A DNA stretch of 51,965 nt from Comamonas halotolerans (GTDB taxonomy: Bacteria > Pseudomonadota > Gammaproteobacteria > Burkholderiales > Burkholderiaceae_C), in contig NZ_JASAUZ010000011.1 of assembly GCF_030162935.1 (NCBI RefSeq), forward strand, positions 1-51,965, written 5' to 3'. A program made the position numbers and the translations under genes. The notes under the pieces were generated by a model. That model ran no database searches and was not told the DNA's origin. It saw nothing but the letters and a program-made list of their open reading frames with translations. How positions within the stretch are numbered: position 1 is the first letter of the stretch; every line of letters starts with the position of its first letter. Below, piece after piece: positions 8,494 through 17,280 of this stretch.

Positions 8494-9107
8494 CACTTCT
8501 TTTTTTCGCTGACCATATCTCTATCTGTTACGGGACAACGTGCAGCCACATCCAGATCCAGCCAGCCTTCAATGCCCATCTCTTCCAGCACTTGCATATT
8601 GCGTTCGTAAATCGTTTCAGCTTCCGGAAATGCCTCAACTGCTTTGTCAATACTGTCTTCACGCAGCAAATGCAGGATGGGATATGGAGCCCTGTTAGTG
8701 CAGTTGGTGACATCGTCCACGTCCGTGCCTTCAAATTGGAACAGAGGGTGAAACGAAGCTACCTGCAAAATTCCACCTAGCTCCAACTCTTCCACCAAGT
8801 CATCGGCCAGTTCGGTGAAGTCATTGAAATCCAGAAAATCTTGCAATGCTTGCGGCAAGATAAGCAGCGTGGTGTCGCGCTTTTCGGGTGAACTCTCAGC
8901 CAATGCTTCAAGTTCCCGATGCAAATCCATGACAACCCCCTCAACGTCTGTCGCTTGGCTGACCACATAGTGAATCTGGCCTTTGACGTGCACGCTTTTG
9001 GCGAAAGGGCAGAGGTTGAGGCCGATCACGGCCTTTTCCAGCCAGCGCACCGTATCTGCAATCACTATGTCTTCAGGAAAGGAGTGTTCTGTTGTGGTGT
9101 CGGTCAT
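8493..9107 (-). CDS. DUF1415 domain-containing protein
   Basis: This is a 204-residue soluble protein with the features of the DUF1415 family: WLEKAVIGLNLCPFA near the N-terminus (about 22-36), a central acidic stretch and the FEGTDVDDVTNCTNRAPYP segment, followed by LHLLREDSI. The function of the family is not known to me. The conserved Cys (CPF) and Asn/Thr/Arg cluster suggest a catalytic or ligand-binding site. GAGG lies seven bases before the ATG. It is first in a unit with the methyltransferase gene, with overlapping stop and start. Confidence 0.85.
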   Translation of the reverse strand: MTDTTTEHSFPEDIVIADTVRWLEKAVIGLNLCPFAKSVHVKGQIHYVVSQATDVEGVVMDLHRELEALAESSPEKRDTTLLILPQALQDFLDFNDFTELADDLVEELELGGILQVASFHPLFQFEGTDVDDVTNCTNRAPYPILHLLREDSIDKAVEAFPEAETIYERNMQVLEEMGIEGWLDLDVAARCPVTDRDMVSEKKK

Positions 9108-9116
9108 GTGTAGGCC

Positions 9117-9145
9117 TCAAAAACAAATGGGGGCACCATGCCCCC
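9117..9145 (-). terminator. Terminator between dgt and the DUF1415 gene
   Basis: On the minus strand a perfect 7-bp stem (GGGGGCA/TGCCCCC, loop of 3) is followed by ATTTGTTTTTG. It lies about 95 bp past the dgt stop, just before the DUF1415 start. Confidence 0.65.
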
Positions 9146-9239
9146 TTGTGTTATGGCGCAAATTCTAGCCATGCACCAGCTTTGTTGCAGACCGCATGGC
9201 GATTAGCTGTTGCCCAAACGCAATTTTTTGTATCGAGGC

Positions 9240-10439
9240 CTACACCAGCAGCTGCTGACCAGTGAGTCGTTCATGCTCTTTGGCAGCATAACGATCTGTC
9301 ATCCCCGCAACAAAGTCAGCCACTGTTCTTGCCAAATCGGCAGCATTTTCAGCGCGCTGCGCACGCCAGGCAAAACGCGGCTTCATCATGGATGGCTGAA
9401 CCATATAAGCAGCAAATAAATCTCGCACCACTTGCCGCGCAGCATCCATGGTTTGCATGACTTTTCCATGACGGTAAAGCTGATGAAACAAAAAATGCTT
9501 GAGTGCCTGGGACTGCTCATGCATGTCGTCACTAAAGCTGACCAAGCGCTGCCCACAGGCTCGAACTTCGTCCACATGTTGCACGCCCACTTTTTCTATG
9601 CGCTGGCGCGTAGTGTGGATCACGTCGTAGACCTGCTCCGTCAACATGCGCCGTATGGTCTCGTACAACAAGCGCCGCTGGGATTCAGGCCGCGCCAATT
9701 GTGGAAACTCCGCAAGTGCCTGTGCATAAAACTGCGCAAACAACGGCACGGACTGCAGTTGCTCTACCGTGATCAGCCCCGAGCGAACACCATCGTCAAC
9801 ATCATGAGCGTTGTAGGCAATAGCATCCGCCAAGTTCGCAAGCTGCCCTTCTAAAGAAGTTTGTTGCCCAGTCAAAAATCTGGCAGCGACCCCTCCTGGT
9901 TCTTGCGCTTCAAGCTTGAGCGCATTACTGCGTGAGCAATGCTTCAAAATACCTTCGCGGGTTTCGAAGGTGAGATTGATTCCGTCGTAATGGGGATAGC
10001 GCTCTTCCAGATAATCCACCACACGCAGACTTTGTAAGTTGTGCTCGAATCCACCGAAGTTCTGCATGCAAGCATTCAGCTCATCTTGGCCTGCATGTCC
10101 AAATGGCGTGTGTCCCAGATCGTGCGCCAGACAAATGGCTTCAACCAGATCCTCATTCAGCCCCAGAGGACGCGCCACCGAGCGCCCCAACTGCGCCACC
10201 TCCAAAGAATGGGTTAAACGGGTGCGAAACAAATCTCCCTCATGGTTCAAGAAAACCTGGGTTTTGTAGACCAATCGACGAAAGGCACTGGAATGCACGA
10301 TGCGGTCTCTGTCCCTCTGGTGCTCTGAACGCGTTGGTGCAGGCGTTTCAGGGTGCAGGCGGCCACGCGTTGTCTCTGGATGGCAGGCCCATGGGGATAA
10401 AAACGCTTGCACCGATGCTCTCTCCTTTTCGACATCCAT
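9240..10439 (-). CDS. dgt: Deoxyguanosinetriphosphate triphosphohydrolase-like protein
   Basis: This is a 399-residue HD-domain phosphohydrolase that would hydrolyse dNTPs to deoxynucleosides and triphosphate. The HD signature is visible as AICLAHDLGHTPFGHAG (His-Asp metal ligands) after an N-terminal RDRDRIVHSSAFRRL segment. The DAIAYNAHDVDDG motif in the middle completes the metal site. This is the shorter dGTPase-like (type 2) class rather than the E. coli type. I chose the ATG at 10439; a GTG four codons upstream is possible, but it lies inside a strong hairpin (10446-10472). It follows aroB, as in many Burkholderiales. Confidence 0.88.
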   Translation of the reverse strand: MDVEKERASVQAFLSPWACHPETTRGRLHPETPAPTRSEHQRDRDRIVHSSAFRRLVYKTQVFLNHEGDLFRTRLTHSLEVAQLGRSVARPLGLNEDLVEAICLAHDLGHTPFGHAGQDELNACMQNFGGFEHNLQSLRVVDYLEERYPHYDGINLTFETREGILKHCSRSNALKLEAQEPGGVAARFLTGQQTSLEGQLANLADAIAYNAHDVDDGVRSGLITVEQLQSVPLFAQFYAQALAEFPQLARPESQRRLLYETIRRMLTEQVYDVIHTTRQRIEKVGVQHVDEVRACGQRLVSFSDDMHEQSQALKHFLFHQLYRHGKVMQTMDAARQVVRDLFAAYMVQPSMMKPRFAWRAQRAENAADLARTVADFVAGMTDRYAAKEHERLTGQQLLV

Positions 10440-10445
10440 CTTACA

Positions 10446-10472
10446 GCTCACGCTTGCACTACCAGCGTGAGC
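10446..10472 (-). promoter_or_regulatory. Hairpin immediately upstream of the dgt start
   Basis: A perfect 9-bp inverted repeat (GCTCACGCT/AGCGTGAGC, 9-nt loop) fills the gap between the aroB stop and the dgt ATG. It ends six bases before the ATG and includes the only Shine-Dalgarno-like bases, so it may limit dgt translation. It has no T-run, so it is not a terminator. Confidence 0.4.
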
Positions 10473-10480
10473 CGCACAGA

Positions 10481-11608
10481 CTACTGGCCTTGTACCCCAG
10501 CCCCCTGAGCACAGCAGGTATCGATCACCTCCCGAACCAGATCATCAGGAGCGGAGCGCATGATGGCCCGACCTGGGCCATCAATCAGAACAAACCGAAT
10601 TTCGCCGGCTTCCGCCTTTTTGTCCACACGCATGTGATTCAAATAAGCGCCCGCGTTATCTTTGGCATCCAGCACAGCTGCGCGCGTGGGCAACCCGGCA
10701 CGTTCAATCAAGCTGGTCAGGCGCGCGACGAAGGCCGCATCAACCAAGCCCAGTTTCTGCGACAAATGTGCCGCCATCACCATGCCTGCACCGACGCCCT
10801 CACCATGCAACCAGTTTCCGTAACCCATTCCTGCTTCGATTGCATGTCCAAAGGTATGACCAAAATTCAAAATAGCGCGCAAGCCCGCTTCTTTTTCGTC
10901 TTGTCCCACCACCCAGGCCTTGACTTCAACGCTGCGCTTGACTGCATGCACCAATGCCTCACGGTCAAGCTGACGCAGTGCATCAATATGAGACTCCAGC
11001 CAGTCGAAAAATTCCATATCCGCAATCGGCCCGTACTTGATGATTTCCGCCAAACCAGCAGATACTTCGCGCGCGGGCAAGGTGTTTAGCGTAGCGAGAT
11101 CACACACCACCAACTGTGGCTGGTAGAACGCACCAATCATATTCTTGCCAAGTGGATGATTGATGGCCGTCTTCCCCCCGACGCTGGAATCCACCTGCGA
11201 CAACAAAGTGGTAGGGACTTGAATAAAGGGCACACCACGCATGTAACTAGCGGCAGCAAACCCCGTCATATCGCCGACGACGCCACCGCCCAGGGCAAAC
11301 AGCACAGTTTTTCGATCACAACCGTTTGCAAGCAAACCATCAAAAATCAAGTTCAGCGTCTGCCAGTCCTTGTAGGCTTCCCCATCAGGCAGTACTACCG
11401 AATGAACTTTCCGATACTTGCCTTGCAAAGCCGCTTTGAGTCGTGCTTCATACAAAGGCTGTACCGTGCTATTGCTCACAATCACTGCCTGCGCAGCACT
11501 TGGGCAGCCTTCAAACGTGGATGCCTGTCCCAATAAGTCGGCGGCAATGACGATGGGGTAGGAACGATCCCCCAAATCAATATGAACGGTCTGGCTCTGA
11601 GATTTCAC
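10481..11608 (-). CDS. aroB: 3-dehydroquinate synthase
   Basis: This 375-residue cytosolic enzyme converts DAHP to 3-dehydroquinate in the shikimate pathway. The NAD-binding motif ([13 protein letters not shown]), the [16 protein letters not shown] segment and the active-site [17 protein letters not shown] are all visible, as are the metal-ligand His residues in [10 protein letters not shown] and [11 protein letters not shown]. The start is GTG at 11608. It lies downstream of aroK and upstream of dgt, a conserved order that follows the pilus operon in beta- and gamma-proteobacteria. Confidence 0.95.
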   Translation of the reverse strand: MKSQSQTVHIDLGDRSYPIVIAADLLGQASTFEGCPSAAQAVIVSNSTVQPLYEARLKAALQGKYRKVHSVVLPDGEAYKDWQTLNLIFDGLLANGCDRKTVLFALGGGVVGDMTGFAAASYMRGVPFIQVPTTLLSQVDSSVGGKTAINHPLGKNMIGAFYQPQLVVCDLATLNTLPAREVSAGLAEIIKYGPIADMEFFDWLESHIDALRQLDREALVHAVKRSVEVKAWVVGQDEKEAGLRAILNFGHTFGHAIEAGMGYGNWLHGEGVGAGMVMAAHLSQKLGLVDAAFVARLTSLIERAGLPTRAAVLDAKDNAGAYLNHMRVDKKAEAGEIRFVLIDGPGRAIMRSAPDDLVREVIDTCCAQGAGVQGQ

Positions 11609-11696
11609 AACAAACTTCTAGAAAAACAAGCTAGCCCACAAGGGTCTAGGCAGTCAGGTGGGCGCCGTACTTGGCAAGCAACTTGGGCGTGTATTC

Positions 11697-12248
11697 TCAA
11701 TCCTGCATCTCATCGCAGCAAGCAGAACCCGCTATCAAACCCGCAAGTTCTGCCTGCATGCAGATTTTTCGACTCACTTGTGCCGCGTTCTGACGTGCTG
11801 CATCAATCACATAGTGGGCCGTCTGCAAATACAGCGGCCCTCGTACTCGCAGCAAGTCTCGCAGTCGCTTGAGCGCATCTTCGCCTTGCATCAGCGGACG
11901 TGTAGTGTCGTTACGCAGACGACGCGCAATATCCTCTGGTAACGACTGCAGATAAAACACCGTACTTTGCGCTTTCAATACTGCTCTATTCTCTTCCCTC
12001 AAAATGGCGCCTCCTCCAGTGGAAAGGACGCAAGGGTCACTATCACTGAGCAATTCGGCAAGAACCTGTGACTCCACATCTCTGAATGCAGCCTCTCCAT
12101 GCGCCTCAAAGAACACCTTGATGCTGCAACCGATGCGCTGCTCGATGACCGCATCCGAGTCCACAAAACGCAGTTTCCACATACGCGCCAAACTGCGTCC
12201 AATGGTGGATTTGCCCGAACCGGGCAGGCCAATGAGTGAAAAATGCAC
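11697..12248 (-). CDS. aroK: Shikimate kinase
   Basis: This is a 183-residue P-loop kinase that phosphorylates shikimate at the 3-OH with ATP. Walker A is GLPGSGKST near the N-terminus, then FVDSDAVIEQ (substrate-binding Asp), TGGGAIL and the LID region with RPLM. The start is GTG (12248), with GGGA upstream. The pair aroK-aroB follows pilQ on the same strand with about 70 bp between pilQ and aroK, and a GC-rich hairpin lies in that gap. Confidence 0.94.
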   Translation of the reverse strand: MHFSLIGLPGSGKSTIGRSLARMWKLRFVDSDAVIEQRIGCSIKVFFEAHGEAAFRDVESQVLAELLSDSDPCVLSTGGGAILREENRAVLKAQSTVFYLQSLPEDIARRLRNDTTRPLMQGEDALKRLRDLLRVRGPLYLQTAHYVIDAARQNAAQVSRKICMQAELAGLIAGSACCDEMQD

Positions 12249-12280
12249 AACAATTTCCCTGTTTACAGATGCACAAAGAC

Positions 12281-12294
12281 CGCCCGAAGGCGGC
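12281..12294 (-). terminator. UUCG-capped hairpin between pilQ and aroK, weak terminator or attenuator
   Basis: On the minus strand CCGCC-TTCG-GGCGG is followed by TCTTTG. The stem is stable and short with a weak T-run, so partial termination between the pilus and aromatic genes is plausible but not certain. Confidence 0.4.
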
Positions 12295-12320
12295 CCTTGA
12301 TTGTCACCGACTTAGCCTCT

Positions 12321-14387
12321 CTAATTGCGTGCAATTGCGTCCGTCACCATACGAGGCGTAATAAATACCAGCATTTCACGTTTGGTTGATTCCCTTGTGC
12401 GGCTCTTGAACAAATTGCCCATCACAGGAATATCACCCAGCAATGGCACTTTGTTCACTTGGTTGATCTCTTCCATTTCAAAAATACCACCAATCACTAC
12501 AGTACCGCCGTTTTCCACCAAAACCTGTGTCTTGATGTGCTTGGTATCGATCGCGACCCCCTGATCCGTAATCTCCCCTCGGGAGTCTTTGTTCACATCC
12601 AAGTCCAGAATAATATTGCCTTCAGGGGTAATTTGCGGTACGACTTCCAACTTCAATACTGCCTTCTTAAAGGAGATGGTCGTTGCCCCATTGGGCGCAG
12701 TTTCAGTATAGGGATACTCGGTACCTTGCTCAATCACCGCCTGCGTCTGATCTGCTGTCAGCAAACGCGGACTCGATATGACCTTACCCACTCCCTCAGC
12801 CTCCATGGCTGACAATTCAAGCGATAAAAAACGTGTCAACCCAGAATTGAAAATACTCAATGCTAATGAGCCGCCACCCCCACCAGTCGAAAGCCCTGCT
12901 GGTAAATTGACGAAAGGTGAGTCGCTTTTAGTGCCATAGCTGTCATAGCCACTGCCAATGCTCCCACGCTTATCGGTGAATCCTCCACCGAACTTCACCC
13001 CCAAGGAGCGGCCAAAAGTATCTCTAGCTTCAACAATCCGTGCCTCAATCAATACTTGTCGCACTGGAACATCTAGCGTCTTCAACAGATTGGCAACCTC
13101 TTCCAGCTTGCTGGAAGTATCTGTCACAAACAGCTGATTGGTGCGAGGCTCTGCGATGGCAGAACCTCTTGGGGATAGAAAACGCGTGGATGCTTCACCA
13201 CCACTACTATTATCTGCAAGCTGTTTTTTCAAATCCTCGGCTTTGGCGTAGTTGATCTGAAATCCTTGTGTACGCAAAGGCTCGAGATTCTCGATCTTTC
13301 GCGCAGCTTCAAAATCACGTCGCGTCCGTTCGTCAATTTCATCTCTGGGCGCAATCCACAATACATTGCCGCTTTTCTTCATCCCAAGACCTTTAGCCTC
13401 CATGATGATATTCAGCGCTTGGTCCCAAGGTACATCTTTCAAACGCAATGTCAAAGAGCCGCCTACGGTATCTGATGTAACAATATTAAAGTTGGTGAAA
13501 TCTGCAATCACTTGCAAAAGCGAACGCACTTCAATATTTTGGAAATTCAAGGACAAGCGTTCCCCTGTAAAGCCAGGGCCTTTGGTGAGCTTTGATGCAT
13601 CCACCTTTTTCTGCCGCACTTCTAAAACGAACTGACTGTCACTTTGATAAGCAGAGTGCTCCCAATCACCAATAGCTTCAACACTTAAGCGCACACGATC
13701 ACCCTGCTGGATTGCCGTGATGTTTTGCACCGGTGTCGCAAAATCCGTCACATCCAGGCGACGTTGCAGACCTTGAGGCAAACTGGCTTTGAGCAAGTCG
13801 ACCGTCAACCCCTTTCCTTCCGGTCGCACATCGGCACTCACCATAGAAGAACCCAGGTCGACGATTAGCCGACCAGCCCCATCACTGCCGCGACGGAAAT
13901 CAACATCCTTCAATGCCACGCTCCCCGTGGCTTGTACAGCAGTTGACAATGCTTTCCGAGTGGGAGAAGTCTGGGGCTGAATAGCAGCAGCGCCTTGCAC
14001 GGGGTCTAAAAAAACCAACACGGTATTGCCTCTGACCTCGGTGCGATACGTTGTCGCAGCTTTCAGATTCAAGACCAAGCGCGTTCGACCAGCCCCCTCG
14101 ACCACATTTGCCGTATTCAAATTGCCTTGCTGAATATTGACAAGAGATTGCTCCAGTGCATTGCTCGTGTCGGAGAAATCAAGGGCAATGCGGGCTGGAG
14201 ACTGAATAGCAAACCCCGTAATAGGTGCCTTCAAAGGCTCTGAAAGCTCAACCCTGACAACTTCACCGCCACCTTGCAACGAGGCTGTGACAGATTGCAC
14301 ACTACCCGCCCACGCAAGAGAGGATGTCAGAGCAACCACAGCTATTGTGAACCAATGAACAGGCACGCAGCCTTTCTTATATCGCAT
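12321..14387 (-). CDS. pilQ: Type IV pilus secretin PilQ
   Basis: This is a 688-residue outer-membrane secretin through which the type IV pilus passes. It has a signal peptide (cleavage near AWAGS), two AMIN domains binding peptidoglycan (about 30-260), an STN/secretin N0-N1 region (about 295-460, GERLSLNFQNIEVRSLL, PWDQALNII), and the C-terminal secretin domain with VPLLGDIPVMGNLFKS and the LVFITPRMV end. A Gly/Ser-rich loop (about 500-520) lies in the secretin domain. GGGGAG precedes the ATG by six bases and overlaps the pilP stop region (gap of 3 bp). It is last of pilMNOPQ. Confidence 0.96.
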   Translation of the reverse strand: MRYKKGCVPVHWFTIAVVALTSSLAWAGSVQSVTASLQGGGEVVRVELSEPLKAPITGFAIQSPARIALDFSDTSNALEQSLVNIQQGNLNTANVVEGAGRTRLVLNLKAATTYRTEVRGNTVLVFLDPVQGAAAIQPQTSPTRKALSTAVQATGSVALKDVDFRRGSDGAGRLIVDLGSSMVSADVRPEGKGLTVDLLKASLPQGLQRRLDVTDFATPVQNITAIQQGDRVRLSVEAIGDWEHSAYQSDSQFVLEVRQKKVDASKLTKGPGFTGERLSLNFQNIEVRSLLQVIADFTNFNIVTSDTVGGSLTLRLKDVPWDQALNIIMEAKGLGMKKSGNVLWIAPRDEIDERTRRDFEAARKIENLEPLRTQGFQINYAKAEDLKKQLADNSSGGEASTRFLSPRGSAIAEPRTNQLFVTDTSSKLEEVANLLKTLDVPVRQVLIEARIVEARDTFGRSLGVKFGGGFTDKRGSIGSGYDSYGTKSDSPFVNLPAGLSTGGGGGSLALSIFNSGLTRFLSLELSAMEAEGVGKVISSPRLLTADQTQAVIEQGTEYPYTETAPNGATTISFKKAVLKLEVVPQITPEGNIILDLDVNKDSRGEITDQGVAIDTKHIKTQVLVENGGTVVIGGIFEMEEINQVNKVPLLGDIPVMGNLFKSRTRESTKREMLVFITPRMVTDAIARN

Positions 14388-14390
14388 TCT

Positions 14391-14933
14391 TTACTCCCCC
14401 TCTTGCAGATCCAGCGTAGTCACTCTTTCCACCCAATCTCCGGTTGGATCTTGAACAACTTCTCTTAGCTTGAGGCTGTGCTCACCGACTTCCAAAATAC
14501 GGCCGTAGTTTTGACCCAGATAATTTCCAACTTGAACCTGATAAATTAGCTGATTGACGCGTAATAATGCCGTATTCCCCCCATCTTTTCGCATACTACC
14601 CACCATCTTCATATTATCCAGTGGATAGCTTTCCAACTCTTCTTTATGTCGATTCTGCTCTACTTTTAAGAGTTCCAGGTTAGATTTGCTCCCCTCCGAT
14701 TCACGGTTTAAAACCTGCGTCAACTTCAGCATATTAAACGGATCCATGCCATTAGATGCTGAATATCCTTGTGGAGCAAAAACAGAAGGCTCTTTTAAAG
14801 GCCGAATCATCGGTTTGGTCACTGACTTCCGCTCAGCTATCCAGCTCCGCAAATCGTCATGCTCACCGCCCCAACAACCTGTTAATAAGGTTAATGCCAT
14901 ACTCATTAATAAGAGAATCTTTCTATGCATCAT
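14391..14933 (-). CDS. pilP: Type IV pilus lipoprotein PilP
   Basis: This is a 180-residue inner-membrane lipoprotein that links the PilNO complex to the secretin PilQ. The signal peptide ends in a lipobox (LLTGC, Cys about 19), followed by a disordered stretch and the beta-sandwich HR domain (LLRVNQLIYQVQVGNYLGQNYG, then VVQDPTGDWVERVTTLDLQE). These match PilP closely. Its start lies 15 bp after pilO and its stop is 3 bp before pilQ. Two adjacent ATG codons exist; the first is used here. Confidence 0.94.
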   Translation of the reverse strand: MMHRKILLLMSMALTLLTGCWGGEHDDLRSWIAERKSVTKPMIRPLKEPSVFAPQGYSASNGMDPFNMLKLTQVLNRESEGSKSNLELLKVEQNRHKEELESYPLDNMKMVGSMRKDGGNTALLRVNQLIYQVQVGNYLGQNYGRILEVGEHSLKLREVVQDPTGDWVERVTTLDLQEGE

Positions 14934-14948
14934 AGTTTCGCAGCTCCT

Positions 14949-15620
14949 CTACTTTTTCCGTTTAGAGGCATCACTCCTCTTTGCATTAACCTCTTCCGCA
15001 TCCAAGTAACGATAGGTGTGAGCCGTTGCATCAAGCGTCAACGCTCCCCCTCCTTTAGGAGCAACTGATATATTATTAAGATTCACAATACGTGATAAAT
15101 GAGCAATATCTGAGGCAAACATCCCCACATCATGAAAACCCCCAGATATCTTCACCGCAATAGGAAGCTCTGCATAATAATCCTTGACAGACTCATTACC
15201 AGGCTTGAAAAGCTCAAACTGTAAACTACGGCCTAATCCGGCCTGATTTATATCCGATAACAACGCTGCCATTTCTGACTTACTTGGCAACTGCTTCTCA
15301 AGCTGAATCACATATTGCTGGACCTGCTCTCTTTGCTTTTTCAGCCCTTCAATACTCACTGCTTTAACGAGTTTTTTCTCATAGTCGGATCGCAAACTAA
15401 CTTCGGTAGCACGCTCACGTTCCAAATCTTCCTCAAAACTCTTCAAATAAAAATACCAAGCCACGCCAACAGTTAGCAGAGCTATACCACAGCATAGAAA
15501 CAATCTTGGGAATGCAGGCCATAAAGATGGGTCTTTAGGATCCAAAGCATAAAACTGTGACTTTATCGCTTGAGCATGCGCTGAAAAATTGATCGACATG
15601 CTATTTTTTGTGCTTTTCAT
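14949..15620 (-). CDS. pilO: Type IV pilus inner-membrane assembly protein PilO
   Basis: This is a 223-residue bitopic inner-membrane protein that forms a heterodimer with PilN. There is a cytoplasmic N-terminus, one membrane segment (about 45-65), a coiled coil with many charged residues (about 70-115, KKQREQVQQYVIQLEKQLP) and a ferredoxin-like periplasmic domain (FELFKPG ... YYAELPIAVKISGGFHDVG). The tail is Lys/Arg-rich. Its ATG overlaps the pilN stop (TAATG), with AAGGAG upstream. The gene is visibly AT-richer than its flanks. Confidence 0.93.
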   Translation of the reverse strand: MKSTKNSMSINFSAHAQAIKSQFYALDPKDPSLWPAFPRLFLCCGIALLTVGVAWYFYLKSFEEDLERERATEVSLRSDYEKKLVKAVSIEGLKKQREQVQQYVIQLEKQLPSKSEMAALLSDINQAGLGRSLQFELFKPGNESVKDYYAELPIAVKISGGFHDVGMFASDIAHLSRIVNLNNISVAPKGGGALTLDATAHTYRYLDAEEVNAKRSDASKRKK

Positions 15621-16204
15621 TATTTAGCTCCTTCGCTGCCTGCATCAGGTAGCACCAAAGAAAACGTCATAATAAAATTCACCACCTTGCGCTGATCCTT
15701 TGGCGATAAAGCCACGCTACCAGCCACAATCTCCTTGAGATTGGGCTTGGCAATCCATGGTGTTCCACTGGAGAAATTTCTCAAAACCTCCGACACTCGC
15801 TCGTTAGACTGCGCCACCCCTTTCACCTCAACCAGTAAACCTGTCTGCTTCATTGAAGTAAGGTATACACCTTCGGGCAACTGATTGACCAGTTCAATCA
15901 GTAAATGCACCGGTAAATTGCGATTGGCTTGCAGATCTTCCACAGCCTTTTGCCTCGCTCTCAGCGCATTAATCTCTCCTTCCAGCCCCTCTATTTCTTT
16001 AATCTGCTGGTTCAATAAAGAAATTTCAGACTGCAAATAAGCGTTTCGACCTTGCTGATTATCAATTCTAATTTGAATCCACGAATATATTAAAGCTCCA
16101 ATCAATATCCCCAAAAGCACCGACATGAACATCTTTACTTGAAAAGCTTCTCGACGTTTTTTTCTGGATGCTTCTCGATGAGGCAGAAGGTTAATCAAGA
16201 TCAT
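15620..16204 (-). CDS. pilN: Type IV pilus inner-membrane assembly protein PilN
   Basis: This 194-residue bitopic membrane protein has a cytoplasmic PilM-binding motif (INLLPHRE) right after the start, one membrane helix (about 24-42), a coiled coil (QSEISLLNQQIKEIEGLEGE) and a periplasmic PilN domain. The ATG at 16204 is chosen because it overlaps the pilM stop (ATGA) and places INLLPHRE at residues 3-10, as in the family; a longer reading adds ten residues without support. It bridges PilM in the cytoplasm with PilO and PilP. Confidence 0.94.
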   Translation of the reverse strand: MILINLLPHREASRKKRREAFQVKMFMSVLLGILIGALIYSWIQIRIDNQQGRNAYLQSEISLLNQQIKEIEGLEGEINALRARQKAVEDLQANRNLPVHLLIELVNQLPEGVYLTSMKQTGLLVEVKGVAQSNERVSEVLRNFSSGTPWIAKPNLKEIVAGSVALSPKDQRKVVNFIMTFSLVLPDAGSEGAK

Positions 16205-17280
16205 GATAAGAACCTCCGCATCGCCAAGCCACATGCTGTGAGATACATCGGCGCATCATTTTTCAGCCTACTCTTATTCACAGATGGTGCGTACACCATA
16301 TTCTCAAATGGATTGAGCAGATGAACAGGAACGTTGACTTGTTCTCGAACAGCCTGTGTCAAATTTTGAATACCAGCACTACCACCAAACATCGCCATAT
16401 GGTGCACACTGTGATATCGTGTACTTGTGAAGAAAAACTGTAATGCGCGTGCAATATCTTTTGCCAGACTATCTACAAAAGGTTTAAGCACTGCTTCAAA
16501 ATATTCTTCTGGTAAATCGCCTGTTCTTTTCTTTAGTTCGGCCTCCTCCGCACTAATACCATAATGGCGTGCGATCAATTGAGTAAGATGCCCCCCCCCA
16601 ATTCCTTGCTCGCTGTCATGCAATACTTCGTCATTACACACAATCTGCAATCTAAAATTTCGTGCGCCGACTTTAACCAGCGCAATTAATTCATCTTCCC
16701 CAGCATTAGGCAGCTGTGCTATCCAGCGCCCTGCCGCCAATCGAGATGCGTAAGACTCGACATCCACTATTACCGGCTTCAGGCCCACCAACACTGCCAG
16801 ATTATTGATCTCTTCAACTTTTTCCTTGCGCGTGGCGGCCAACAAAATATCAATATCTGATGAGTTTGTCGCATTAACCCCCATGGTGCAAAAATCCAAA
16901 CTCACTTCATCCAAAGGGAATGGAATATATTGGCTCGCCTCTGACTCCACCTGCACTTCAAGCTCTTGTTCGCTCAAATTACCTGGCAGAATAATTTTCT
17001 TGGTAATTACAGAAGAATGGGGCAATGCCAGAGCCACATTCTTTGCGCGCGTTCCACTCTTTTTTAGTAGACGCCTCAGAGCATCACTGACTTCATCGAA
17101 CTTTTCGATATTTCCGTCCACCACCCAATCTGCTTCCAAGGGCTCTGAAGCACATCGCTCCAAAATCCAAGCCCCCCGCGCATCTTGACTCAACTCAACC
17201 AACTTAATGGATGAGGAGCTGATATCCAAACCAATAAGCGGCGCAGGCTGTCGCTTAAAAAGGGAACTAATCGAGGCCAC
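16201..17280 (-). CDS. pilM: Type IV pilus actin-like protein PilM
   Basis: This 359-residue cytoplasmic actin-fold ATPase docks PilN. The nucleotide-binding phosphate loop is visible as IGLDISSSSIKLVEL (about 16-30), with a second loop region AMFGGSAGI near residue 300. I prefer the GTG at 17280, which gives the usual family N-terminus (VASISSLFKRQ) and has a strong G-rich Shine-Dalgarno; an in-frame ATG seven codons upstream would add a Gly-rich tail. Two homopolymeric G tracts occur: eight G in the Shine-Dalgarno and nine G coding Gly228-Gly230. A change in the latter would frameshift the gene, so phase-variable pilus assembly is possible. It is first of pilMNOPQ. Confidence 0.92.
   Translation of the reverse strand: MASISSLFKRQPAPLIGLDISSSSIKLVELSQDARGAWILERCASEPLEADWVVDGNIEKFDEVSDALRRLLKKSGTRAKNVALALPHSSVITKKIILPGNLSEQELEVQVESEASQYIPFPLDEVSLDFCTMGVNATNSSDIDILLAATRKEKVEEINNLAVLVGLKPVIVDVESYASRLAAGRWIAQLPNAGEDELIALVKVGARNFRLQIVCNDEVLHDSEQGIGGGHLTQLIARHYGISAEEAELKKRTGDLPEEYFEAVLKPFVDSLAKDIARALQFFFTSTRYHSVHHMAMFGGSAGIQNLTQAVREQVNVPVHLLNPFENMVYAPSVNKSRLKNDAPMYLTACGLAMRRFLS
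16591..16599 (-). repeat. Nine-base poly-G tract inside pilM
   Basis: C9 on the plus strand, G9 in the coding strand, coding three consecutive GGG glycine codons at PilM residues 228-230. Gain or loss of a base would frameshift pilM. Confidence 0.9.
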
